From NCBI RefSeq assembly GCF_932526225.1, contig NC_064046.1:6497306-6561305 (forward strand): a stretch of DNA of 64,000 bases, in the 5' to 3' direction. Of this stretch, positions 20,660 to 30,049 are shown piece after piece. The translations under genes were made by a program, and so were the position numbers. Each line of letters begins with the position of its first letter. Position 1 is the first letter of the stretch. This stretch comes from Nematostella vectensis. Lineage: Eukaryota; Cnidaria; Anthozoa; Actiniaria; Edwardsiidae. Below the pieces are notes generated by a model, which was not told the DNA's origin, searched no databases, and was given only the letters and a program-made list of their open reading frames with translations.

Positions 20660-21447
20660 CACTTCAAACCAAGTGTTGTTTGGCATCCTCTAATTTTTTT
20701 TCTCCGATGAATAATGCTCTAAACGCGCAGCTACTTTCTTTTGACAATGGTCTACAACATACTTTTTCAACCCTGTGTTGATTCTGTTCCCTGAATCCTT
20801 TAATCCAGTTGTAACAACCAGACATAATGTGGGATAGTTTAAGCCTCTTTCAACTCTTTGCGGTGAAATATTTTCCTAAGGCCATCTGAATTTTTTTCTT
20901 CTTCTTTACAAATTCACAAGTTTTAGTTAATGATTACATGTTTACAATGATTACGGTGGTCGTCAGCGATGCCTACTTTTTTTACTTATTACACTCGAAT
21001 TTTATCAAATAATTATCAAGTCGAGCAGGAAAAAGGTTATTGTTTTTTGATATAGAGAAACTTTTAACTGTTTTTGCCTTTATGTGGCCTTCCATATTTT
21101 TCTGTATTTATTTCTTTTTTATTGGAGGGGGTACGACCTACCACCACTGGTAAAGAAAAGAAAGTTCTATAACTCAGAAAAAAAATTGTTTGTTTTGTAA
21201 AACTTTATGTTGCAGCCTTTTCCCGACGATTTATCTTTGTCTTTTATTGATTTCTATGCCCAACGAGGGGCAGGTGTACTCGTATGTAATCATCGCGGAG
21301 GGGTATTATGGGGGATAAAGGTGGGTTGAGAACCTGCTGAAGGGGGTACTATTTTATCAAGTATTAGAATGAAGACTGATTTATTAAAAAAATGTACTGC
21401 TTGCGCTGCATATCATTCTAAAAATAATATTTATTTTTTCTCTACAG
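20660..21447. other. Intron or intergenic sequence 5' of the LamG receptor exon
   Basis: It is AT-rich and has no recognised coding sequence. It ends in a polypyrimidine tract and acag (21444-21447), the acceptor of the next exon. Upstream exons of the receptor gene are not found in this window. Confidence 0.5.
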
Positions 21448-22780
21448 AATGATTTTGCTAAATGTCTCAAGCGGTCAAGACAACCATAAAAATTTGGAAT
21501 TTCCCGGGCCGCCAGTCGTGACCGGTCGATGGCATCGCATGTCGGTCATTCTACAAAGAGCCCAAATACGCTACTCGATAGGAAATCACTGGGACAACTG
21601 GACTATTCCCGCTTTACCCTCTAACTCTTCTTTTATGATCTACATAGGGGGTACACCCCGCCGTCTCATGAAACTCCTCCTACTGTCAAAAATTGATAAT
21701 TTTACCGGCTGCATTTCTGACTTGACGTTGAACGGACGGTCAGTAGAATTTAAAACTATTGGCCATGCAAGAAAGACGAGTAACCGTCGCCTTGAGCTCC
21801 AGTTTTCAATTAAAACTTCAAAGCTGCTTCTACATAAGCGAATGATGCCAGAATGTGATCCTCGCCTCGTTTTGAGTTTTGAATTTCAGACCCAATCGCG
21901 CAATGCATTTCTGGGAAAATTCACAAGCGGAACTGTTTCATTGTACTTTACCCTTATTAACGGAATACTGATGGCAGACATAACTCCAGACAACACGATG
22001 ATTTGGAAAATCACTACGTCTTCAAATACAACGTGGAATGATGTATCGTTTGCGGTTACCATGGATACTCAAGAGGTCATTGTGACGGTAAATGGGAAGA
22101 GCTATTCCGCACGTGTTCCAACTCGCGCCGGAGTGTTTACAAAAAGTTATGAATTCCAGATCGGAGGCTACGGATTTTCGAATTATGCAGGTTTTGTTGG
22201 TTGCCTCCAAAATGTGAAGGAGCAAGGGGAGCTTATTGAATCACAATGGTACCCATCTTTGATGATGAATGACATTCTAAAAGGGAAATGCACGCAAGTT
22301 GTTGCGTCGGAAGAATTTATCCCTAAGGAAAAGATGAACTTAAATTTTACCCCAATCCCCAAAATAACGACACGGGCTGTGAGTAAACAAAAAAGGAATG
22401 GCACTAGCGTGAAACCTGCTGACGTCACTACGCACCCTGTTGTTATTGTTATTCAGTCGACAGACACCAGTGTTATTGGTTCCTCAGGCCTTGCAAAGGC
22501 ATACATGGTAACAGTTGCCATCGTTGTGACAGTTTTCGGTTGCATGTTAGTCTATGTAGCCGGCATAACCTTAAAAAATAAATTTCAAAGGAAAAAAATT
22601 GAAAAGCGCGCTAAAGAGGAGGCGAAGAAGCTGGCAAATGTTGGTCCAAAGTACACGGCGTGCACATCCCCCGATGGCCATGACTCCACTGCGTTTACAT
22701 TGAGCAAAGATCATCCGGATAGAGGGAATTCCTTTATGAGTCTTAGTGATCAGCAAGTGAGGTTCTGGAGAGAGCGCGAT
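21448..22780 (+). CDS. Laminin-G-domain transmembrane receptor, terminal exon 5' part (split by a retrotransposon)
   Basis: A cell-surface receptor exon, open from the acceptor ...ctctacag at 21447. The apparent Met at 21449 is probably internal, since the exon begins inside a LamG domain. Counting from that Met, residues 1-95 are the end of one LamG domain (GRWHRMSVIL, FTGCISDLTLNG). Residues 113-285 are a complete second LamG (TSGTVSLYFTL, FQIGGYGFSNYAGFVGCLQNV). A Ser/Thr/Lys-rich stalk follows, then one TM helix at about 350-372 (MVTVAIVVTVFGCMLVYVAG), then a basic juxtamembrane KNKFQRKKIEKR. The layout recalls neurexins and contactin-associated proteins, but orthology is not established. 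Codon 444 ends at 22780, where a BEL/Pao LTR starts. The ORF runs 21 codons into the LTR and stops at 22844-22846. The cytoplasmic tail probably continues at 30050. Confidence 0.8.
22776..22780. repeat. Target-site duplication, left (GCGAT)
   Basis: GCGAT directly precedes the left LTR and recurs at 30045-30049 after the right LTR. This is the 5-bp duplication expected of BEL/Pao integration. Confidence 0.95.
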
Positions 22781-23112
22781 TGTCACCTCCTCGCGCAGGC
22801 CCGCGAGGCGATGGGGCTCATAAACCACGACGACAACCGATTATAAACACAACGATTTATTCCGATGCTTGAATAACACACTTATTAACTTCCGGAACCT
22901 GGCAGCTCCTTCTACAATGTAGCTTTCTAGCGGTTTTCTACAATAAAATTACAGCTATAAGTGCGAATAACAAACGACATAAGAATCGAGAAAATGAAAA
23001 ACTCACCAAGCTGTCGGCCATTACAAACTCTGACTTTCTGACTTGTACAAACTTGTTTAGTCATGTGACACCGATATAATTACCACAGGTATACCGCGCG
23101 TCGGTAGCCACA
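22781..23112 (-). repeat. BEL/Pao 3' LTR (element on minus strand), 332 bp
   Basis: It begins TGTCACCTCC and ends GGTAGCCACA, i.e. TG...CA. The length equals that of the copy at 29713-30044 and I see no difference between them. The minus strand carries AATAAA (22856-22861) for the element. The plus strand also has AATAAA at 22942-22947, which could end a host transcript that reads in. Confidence 0.95.
22942..22947 (+). promoter_or_regulatory. Plus-strand AATAAA inside the LTR
   Basis: It lies 96 nt after the premature stop of the receptor ORF and could end a truncated receptor mRNA. This is positional inference only. Confidence 0.4.
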
Positions 23113-23210
23113 CCGGCCCCTAAATATAAACTACCTGAAAGTTTTTATTTACACTTAATCAAGCGGCAACCGACGATATCTCCGTTACTTTACATTACGC
23201 AGTTCACTCT

Positions 23211-25223
23211 CTAGTTATCCATCTCCAATTTACAGAGACGCGTCACCGGTCGCGTAAGTATAGTGCTGCTCACTTGAACATCTCCTCGCCTCCGTCTTTT
23301 CGCTCGCGTCGCGACAGTAGATACCGTCTTCACCATGGCGCTGCGCACACGGCCATCACTACTTGGTAGGACTTCCATCACACGTGCAAGTGGCCATTCG
23401 CCTCTCCGAAAGTTCTCATCAGCCAAAAGAACTACATCAGCTTCCTTGAGGTTTTCTCTGACAGTAGTCCACTTCGTTCTCTCCATCAGCGTTGGGAGAT
23501 ATTCACTTGTCCACCGACGCCAAAATCTGTTGCTCAGATATTGGGCTTGTCTCCAGGCTCGCCTACAATACATATCTTCCTTTCCAAATACGCCTGGTGG
23601 CACACTAGGCGTTGGTCTCAAGTGAAGCAAATGGTTGGGAGTTAGGGGCATCTCATCCTCGATATCATCACTGTTACGTGTCAGTGGTCTGCTATTGATG
23701 ATGTTCACGGTCTCCGCCATTACCGTGAGAAGCACCTCATCGGAAACTATTTGTTCATTCAACAGCGACTTCAACACACGCTTGGTAGTCTGTACCATCC
23801 TTTCCCATGCACCACCCATGTGGCTTGCCGCAGGTGGGATAAAGCTCCACTTAATCCGCCTTTGGATACAAAACCTGTTGATCCTCTCGAGATCCCATTC
23901 TTCGAGGGCTTGCTTTAGCTCCTTATCTGCCTTCGTAAAATTTGTACCATTATCACTATGGATCTCTTTAGGATATCCTCTAAGACTGATAAACCGTCGC
24001 AGGGCGTTAATCATGGAGTCCGTGTCCATTGAATGCGTTATCTCAACATGCACAGCTCTCATGCTGAGGCACGAAAACAAACATCCATACCTCTTAACCT
24101 TTGACCTTCCGACCTTGACCTCCATTGGGCCAAAGTAATCGACCCCTACGTAAGTGAAGGGTGGCTCCTCAGCTGCAACTCGCATAGCCGGAAGGTCTGC
24201 CATGAATTGCTCCATTGGCTTTGCTCTTCTTCTCTGACACTTAAGACACTTGCCAATCACTCGACGAACTGCAGATCGTCCCTTTATTACCCAATACTCG
24301 TTTCTCAGAGACGACAAAACTGACTCTTGACCCATATGTCCAACACTCTGATGACGATCCATAATAATCAGGTCTGTAACATGATTCTTGTAGGGTAGTA
24401 TTATAGGATGTCGCAACTCGTAGTCAACCTGTGCCTTCCCGATCCGTCCTCCGACACGTATCAGTCCGTTTTCTTTCTGCGGACATAACTTACTGATTGA
24501 CTTGTCAGATTTCTCATGCAATCTCTCGTCAGGGAATTCTTCTCGTTGAACATGCCGCAGAATTATGCACTCTGCCTCTTGCAACTCCTCAACCGTCATT
24601 AATCCTCCGACGTCCCTCTTCTCATGCTCACCTTGGGCTTCCTTGCGTTGCAACACCTTACTCCTTAAGAATTGCTTGTATCGCAATAACCAGGCGATCG
24701 ATAACTTCAACTTCTGCCACGAAGAGTGGTACATGATGATGTCATTAATAACATTTCTCCGTTTCTCCTCACATGTCACATACACTTGCGCTTCCTTTCT
24801 GACTTCTGGGTCATCGTCCGTAATCTTAGGGATTGTGATCACCTTAGGCCAGTCTGCATCGTCCTCCAATAGGAAGCTCGGTCCCTTCAGCCACCGATCG
24901 TTCCTGATTAGAGTGTCCATCTTGAGTCCCTTTGAGCCATCATCAGCTGGGTTGTCATCCCTATTCACATACCGCCATTCTCCAGCATTGGAACCATCAT
25001 GTATAATTGTCAAACGATTGGACTCAAAGGTGTGAAACCTCTTCGTTTCATTGTTAATGCACTTAAGCACCGACATTGAATCAGTCCAGTAGTTCACTTT
25101 GTTTACCTTAAGATCCAGCTCTTCCCGGATAATCTTACTCAACTTTACCGAAATAACAGCAGCGGTTAGTTCTAGTCTTGGAATAGAGATCTCTCGCAGG
25201 GGAGCTAGTCGTGCCTTCCCCAT
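23211..25223 (-). CDS. BEL/Pao pol ORF 2: RNase H remainder, integrase, C-terminal domain
   Basis: This 670-residue ORF starts in the RNase H domain (GKARLAPLREISIPRLELTA, YWTDSMSVLKCI). It continues to the HHCC zinc-binding N-terminus of integrase (DRHQSVGHMG....C..C) at about 270-335. The D,D,E catalytic core follows: YVGVDYFGP at about 358, IHSDNGTNF at about 420 and GGAWERM at about 467. The C-terminal PNHLLHLRP and WRRWTSEYLPTL regions match the DUF5641 part of BEL integrases. It overlaps ORF 1 by 89 nt in another frame. The first Met is not a natural start: this part is normally fused in frame to RT, so the split marks a lesion or a frameshift. Confidence 0.9.
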   Translation of the reverse strand: MGKARLAPLREISIPRLELTAAVISVKLSKIIREELDLKVNKVNYWTDSMSVLKCINNETKRFHTFESNRLTIIHDGSNAGEWRYVNRDDNPADDGSKGLKMDTLIRNDRWLKGPSFLLEDDADWPKVITIPKITDDDPEVRKEAQVYVTCEEKRRNVINDIIMYHSSWQKLKLSIAWLLRYKQFLRSKVLQRKEAQGEHEKRDVGGLMTVEELQEAECIILRHVQREEFPDERLHEKSDKSISKLCPQKENGLIRVGGRIGKAQVDYELRHPIILPYKNHVTDLIIMDRHQSVGHMGQESVLSSLRNEYWVIKGRSAVRRVIGKCLKCQRRRAKPMEQFMADLPAMRVAAEEPPFTYVGVDYFGPMEVKVGRSKVKRYGCLFSCLSMRAVHVEITHSMDTDSMINALRRFISLRGYPKEIHSDNGTNFTKADKELKQALEEWDLERINRFCIQRRIKWSFIPPAASHMGGAWERMVQTTKRVLKSLLNEQIVSDEVLLTVMAETVNIINSRPLTRNSDDIEDEMPLTPNHLLHLRPTPSVPPGVFGKEDMYCRRAWRQAQYLSNRFWRRWTSEYLPTLMERTKWTTVRENLKEADVVLLADENFRRGEWPLARVMEVLPSSDGRVRSAMVKTVSTVATRAKRRRRGDVQVSSTILTRPVTRLCKLEMDN

Positions 25224-28200
25224 CTTCTAGTCGTAAGTAAGCCACCGCTGAATAACCTTGCCTTGATGCATCCGAGAACACATGTAGTTGAGCGTCTTTG
25301 AGTTCCTTGAAATCTTTCGGCTTAAAACATCGATCAACCTTCACCTCTTCTAGCTTGGGAAGATCTTCCACCCACCGCATCCACTGGGCAGAATCATCTG
25401 GGTTCATGGGATCATCCCATCCAACTTGCTTTCTGGTCAACACTTGTAGAAGCAGCTTTCCTTTCATGGTATAGGGTGCAATAAATCCAAGAGGATCAAA
25501 CAGAGAGTAGACAATTGATAATACACTCCGCTTGGTTGCAGGTTTCTCCTTTGCACGTCTGTTGCTGTCCGCAACATCCCATACAAATTGATCATCTTCC
25601 ACATTCCACTTCAAACCGAGTGTCGAAGTCGTCGGCCGCTCTAGCTCGTTCAACATTGACTTGGCTCGATGCTTCTCTGGTACCGATGCAATCACATCCT
25701 TGTCGTTACTGCACCACTTGGTCAAGTTGAACCCTCCCTTGTCCAACACTTCTCTGATATCACTTACAAGTTTAACTGCATTCTCAGTCGTATCCGTAGA
25801 CTTCATTAGATCATCCACATACATACTTCTAACTATTGCGTCAGACACTTCCGGGTTGGTGTTATCCTTAAGTTCTATTGTCTTCTTCAAACAATAGTTC
25901 ACTACACTTGGTGACGATGTCGCACCGAACAAGTGTTTCACCATCCTGTACTCCTCCAACTCTCCAGATAAATCAGAGTTGGGCCACCATAAAAACCTTA
26001 ATGCATCACAGTCCTTTGGATTCACCCGTACCTGATGAAACATTGACTCCACATCTGCGACTAATCCGATCTTCTCCTCCCGAAAACGACTTAATACTGC
26101 AACAAGATTGTTTGTCAAGTCCGGTCCTTGTAACAATTGTTCATTTAACGAAGTTCCTCCATACTTTGCTGCACAGTCAAAAACAATTCGCACTTTATCC
26201 TTCTTCAATGGGTGTGTCACTGGGTGGTGGCTTAAGTACCACAACCGCCCATCACTTCGCGCCAACTCTTCAGCCGGTACCTTCTCTGCATGACCTCGCT
26301 CGATGTAATCATTCATTGTCTCCTTATACTTATCAAACAGAACACCGTCTCTAAGAAATCTCTTCTTCAGAAGACCGCACCTTCTTTCCGCCATAATCTT
26401 GTTATATGGTAAATAGGGCGGGTCTCTCCTCCAAGGAAGTGCTACCTGATAGTGCCCGTCGACTATCTCTAGTGTATCTTCCATTATCTCTAGTGCACGC
26501 TTATTTTCAATAGAAGGACAGACGTTTGAACTGACAACTGAATCCGCAAAGTCAGTTTGCCAGAGTCTTTCTAATTGTTGCTGCAATACCTCTTTATCAA
26601 TCTCCTTCTCTATTTCTAAATCCGCAGTCTTGAGCTTAGCAGTTCTAGAGACATTGTCCTTAAACGAACAATGCTGTGGTGCACCTGTACCATCATGCTC
26701 AGCAAGCTTGGTATCTTCCGGGTGGGTATGTGCTACAAGACATGATTCCTCATTATAAAGTTCTTCAGGAAATTGCTTATTCGCTACATTAATAAGGTTA
26801 ACCGAGCACTGGTCACTGTCCCTTTTTCCGCACATGGGACCCATCACCGTCCATCCAAGAGAATATCTCACACCGACCGGTTCTCCATCGTTACCAGCCT
26901 TGTATTCTAGTGGTACAAACAGCAATGGATTTTCCTTAAGTCCAATAATGAGTCCAACTTCTGACGCACCGCATTCTTGCAAGTTAATGCTCCTCAAATG
27001 AGTAAATTGTTCAACATCTTCCCTCCTTGGTATACAACTAGAAGATACAGGAATTTCCTTCACTGTCCTGACATTTAACAACTCACTTTCTACCATTCCA
27101 TCTTGTGACATTACTACGAGATCAACCATGTGACCTTTGAGTTTCCTCGTTCCCGTTACACCAGCTAGTTCAAAGTTCATGGCAATGCCATCACATCCAA
27201 GGTCAGTAAACAATTGTTCCTTACACAATGACACTTCACTGCCACTATCTAGCAATGCATAAGTCTCCAATACCCTGTCATCTCCTTTCACCTTGACCTT
27301 GACCGGAATGACACCCAGGCACACTCTGCGCTCACCGGCCCCAGTTGCGACAGAAACTGAGGCTACACTTGTACTACCCGCATTAACACCTGTTGTTTCT
27401 GGTGCCGATGCGTTAGGTCTAGCTTGTCCGGGTGACTTGTCAATCTTGTTGTCAACCGTATTATCCTTTCTTTCTTGTACCGAAAAATGTAGTAAAGTAT
27501 GGTGTTCTTTACCACAACCTTTCACTTGGCACTTAAAGGTTGTCTTAGGACATGTGTCCCTAAAATGCCCTCCACTTAAACACTTAAAACATAATCTATT
27601 AGACAAGACTAATTTGTTTCTCTCTTCACTGTTCAGTTCCTTAAACTGTGCACACTTCCATAATCCATGAGGTCCAGAACAAATCACACACTTCCAGCTT
27701 GCATTCCCCTGTCCCCTCTGTTGTCTCTGTTCACTATTCTGGGGTGGGGTCACTCCAGTTGCCATGCTTGACCTAGGGGTTTGTTTCTTATCACTGTCAT
27801 TCCTTTTCTTACCCCTCTGAGAGCTGGCAGACACAAGATCTTCCCCAAACTCATTGTTCACAAGTTTGGCTCTTTCCTTGATAAACTTCAAGAAATCCGA
27901 AAAATTAGGCCTTGACCCTGATTCAATAATCCTGCCCGCACGTTCGGTCCATTTTCCCTTCATGAAATATGGTAGCTTGTTGTTTAGTTCTCTAAGAGTA
28001 CTTGTGTAATTTAATTCACTAACATAATCGCTTCCCATGCCTGACAATGTGCGGTGAGCTACTTCAAGGTGTCTAGAAAATTCCAGTAAAGCTGGCCCTC
28101 CACCGTTCCGCAATGGCGGGAGGTCTTGTAACCTTTTCAGGTGTGCCTTAGCAATAATGTGCGGAAGTCCAAAATTCTCCTTCAAGGTGTTCTTTGCTGT

Positions 28201-29613
28201 ATTATAGCCCTCCGAAGTAGGCAAGTTCACACAACTTTCAATTGCATCCCTTGCCTTGCCTGTGCAATGTTGTATTAAGTACTGTAATTTCCTAGAATTA
28301 TCACTAGTTAGGCTCTCGAGGCATGTCTCAAAGTTATGCATAAATGAAACATAGTTTATGGGATTACCGTCAAAGTGCATGTATTCAATCCTTGGGGTAC
28401 TCATTGCCTGAGACAGTACTCTAGCCACATGTTCTCCACTATCAAATAATCCATTGTTGCTGTTAGTTGATGGTTGTGAGCCAGGTAAATTCAACCCAGC
28501 TTGGGCTTCCTTTGTTCCATTGTTCAGCAAAGTTTCTTCACCACCCCGCACATGGCTACTAATCTCCCGATTCACCCCTTCACTCTCATGACTCTTGTCA
28601 ACACTTAACTCCGATGATAAACAAACAGACACACAGGATTCCTTTAATCCAGCACTAGACGATACATTGTTATTATTTCCAATACAAGGCTCCACCATTA
28701 GCTCCTTATTAACAACAATTTCCTCTGTTAATTTCACAGTAGGGTTTGTACTCACATTTCCAATAGGTGCATGCTGCTCAATTTTGTTTTCAGATTGAGC
28801 CTTGAAAACATCACATACATCCTCTGACACAGCAGACTTATTACTCTGATCCACATTCAAGTCTTCCCTTTCCTTCTTATAAATCATGTAGCTTGTTTGA
28901 GCCTTTTCACATTTTACTTCAGCTTCCAAAAGTTCATGAGCATATTTTAACTCATCAAATTTTCTATTGAGCTGCTGTTTTTTCCGTAAATGTCCCAGAT
29001 CTAATTTACTCAATGCTGCTCTCTCCTCTAAGGCAGCAACACTCTTAACACTTGATCTTGAATATCTTGAACTATGTCTACTAGAAACATGTGATCTGCT
29101 TTCTCTATCACTCACCCTTGACTTCGTGTGTCTCTCAGAAACCTGAGATCCACTTTCAATATCCTGCATATCCTGTTCGTCAACAGCAGAGTAAAGTTCG
29201 AGTTTCAGCGTGAGTTCCATGTCATAAACTCTTTGGGCCTCCATTTTCTCTTCCCCTTCATCCATTAAGTCCATAAGATCGGAGTGAACACGCACGAATT
29301 TCACCCACGTGTTGTGGTAAGACTGAAGTTTGCGGCTAACTTCATTCTTGTTTCCCTTGTACATCAATTCTTCGATTTCCTTTCGAAACCTTCTCAAACT
29401 GCCGAGGCAACCCGACCTCGAACGCTTTAAACTGACAATCCTCTCTTCCATGTCTTCTCCTCGATTTCTTCGAGTATTATACCTCCTCGATCGAGCTCCT
29501 AAACCTGCAGGACAAGACCGAGCTGACATTGCGAAATCCGTATTCGCTCCACTCGTAACCGAAACGTTCACACAATAAAATCCAATATTCACTCTTGTTA
29601 TGGCCACAATCAC
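25135..29613 (-). CDS. BEL/Pao gag-pol ORF 1: Gag, protease, RT, start of RNase H
   Basis: A 1492-residue ORF. It has a basic/coiled N-terminus, then the Gag region (YMHFDGNPINYVSF, about 409-500, DUF1759-like). CCHC-type knuckles follow at about 640-690 (C..C....H..C, CFKCLSGGHFRDTC). The aspartic protease motif ALLDSGSEVS is near 785. RT follows, with DVESMFHQV and the catalytic YVDDLM near 1262. RNase H begins at FSDASRQGY near 1444 and the frame is then lost. The likely start is either the first Met or Met29 (29529), which precedes an Arg-rich stretch. The second half of RNase H continues in another frame in ORF 2. No attempt is made here to join them. Confidence 0.9.
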   Translation of the reverse strand: MIVAITRVNIGFYCVNVSVTSGANTDFAMSARSCPAGLGARSRRYNTRRNRGEDMEERIVSLKRSRSGCLGSLRRFRKEIEELMYKGNKNEVSRKLQSYHNTWVKFVRVHSDLMDLMDEGEEKMEAQRVYDMELTLKLELYSAVDEQDMQDIESGSQVSERHTKSRVSDRESRSHVSSRHSSRYSRSSVKSVAALEERAALSKLDLGHLRKKQQLNRKFDELKYAHELLEAEVKCEKAQTSYMIYKKEREDLNVDQSNKSAVSEDVCDVFKAQSENKIEQHAPIGNVSTNPTVKLTEEIVVNKELMVEPCIGNNNNVSSSAGLKESCVSVCLSSELSVDKSHESEGVNREISSHVRGGEETLLNNGTKEAQAGLNLPGSQPSTNSNNGLFDSGEHVARVLSQAMSTPRIEYMHFDGNPINYVSFMHNFETCLESLTSDNSRKLQYLIQHCTGKARDAIESCVNLPTSEGYNTAKNTLKENFGLPHIIAKAHLKRLQDLPPLRNGGGPALLEFSRHLEVAHRTLSGMGSDYVSELNYTSTLRELNNKLPYFMKGKWTERAGRIIESGSRPNFSDFLKFIKERAKLVNNEFGEDLVSASSQRGKKRNDSDKKQTPRSSMATGVTPPQNSEQRQQRGQGNASWKCVICSGPHGLWKCAQFKELNSEERNKLVLSNRLCFKCLSGGHFRDTCPKTTFKCQVKGCGKEHHTLLHFSVQERKDNTVDNKIDKSPGQARPNASAPETTGVNAGSTSVASVSVATGAGERRVCLGVIPVKVKVKGDDRVLETYALLDSGSEVSLCKEQLFTDLGCDGIAMNFELAGVTGTRKLKGHMVDLVVMSQDGMVESELLNVRTVKEIPVSSSCIPRREDVEQFTHLRSINLQECGASEVGLIIGLKENPLLFVPLEYKAGNDGEPVGVRYSLGWTVMGPMCGKRDSDQCSVNLINVANKQFPEELYNEESCLVAHTHPEDTKLAEHDGTGAPQHCSFKDNVSRTAKLKTADLEIEKEIDKEVLQQQLERLWQTDFADSVVSSNVCPSIENKRALEIMEDTLEIVDGHYQVALPWRRDPPYLPYNKIMAERRCGLLKKRFLRDGVLFDKYKETMNDYIERGHAEKVPAEELARSDGRLWYLSHHPVTHPLKKDKVRIVFDCAAKYGGTSLNEQLLQGPDLTNNLVAVLSRFREEKIGLVADVESMFHQVRVNPKDCDALRFLWWPNSDLSGELEEYRMVKHLFGATSSPSVVNYCLKKTIELKDNTNPEVSDAIVRSMYVDDLMKSTDTTENAVKLVSDIREVLDKGGFNLTKWCSNDKDVIASVPEKHRAKSMLNELERPTTSTLGLKWNVEDDQFVWDVADSNRRAKEKPATKRSVLSIVYSLFDPLGFIAPYTMKGKLLLQVLTRKQVGWDDPMNPDDSAQWMRWVEDLPKLEEVKVDRCFKPKDFKELKDAQLHVFSDASRQGYSAVAYLRLEDGEGTTSSPARDLYSKTRTNRCCYFGKVE

Positions 29614-29712
29614 GCCACAAATCCTTCTGTATCACCGTAAATACTTCCTTCTCGTCGAACTAGCTCCAAATCCTCAGACTAGCTTGACAACTTGACTCTA
29701 TAGCTTGAAAAC

Positions 29713-30044
29713 TGTCACCTCCTCGCGCAGGCCCGCGAGGCGATGGGGCTCATAAACCACGACGACAACCGATTATAAACACAACGATTTATTCCGATGC
29801 TTGAATAACACACTTATTAACTTCCGGAACCTGGCAGCTCCTTCTACAATGTAGCTTTCTAGCGGTTTTCTACAATAAAATTACAGCTATAAGTGCGAAT
29901 AACAAACGACATAAGAATCGAGAAAATGAAAAACTCACCAAGCTGTCGGCCATTACAAACTCTGACTTTCTGACTTGTACAAACTTGTTTAGTCATGTGA
30001 CACCGATATAATTACCACAGGTATACCGCGCGTCGGTAGCCACA
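29713..30044 (-). repeat. BEL/Pao 5' LTR (element on minus strand), 332 bp
   Basis: By eye it matches the LTR at 22781-23112 across its full length. It is followed on the plus strand by the right target duplication GCGAT (30045-30049). Promoter elements in U3 were not resolved. Confidence 0.95.
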
Positions 30045-30049
30045 GCGAT

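Larger units (their letters stand above)
22781..30044 (-). mobile_element. BEL/Pao LTR retrotransposon, near full length
   Basis: The 7.26-kb element is on the minus strand with two 332-bp LTRs, GCGAT target duplications, a gag-pol ORF and a second pol ORF. Domain order is Gag, CCHC knuckles, aspartic protease, RT, RNase H, integrase, then C-terminal DUF5641-like region, which is BEL/Pao order. LTRs that look identical suggest recent insertion. A small frame-breaking lesion in RNase H (near 25.2 kb) makes this copy probably non-autonomous. A clear tRNA primer-binding site was not identified. The purine stretch aggggccgg next to the 3' LTR could be the polypurine tract. Confidence 0.95.

Noticed and set aside
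23335-29578. Many plus-strand ORFs over the BEL/Pao element
   Set aside because: Shadows of the minus-strand gag-pol frames, with no domains of their own.
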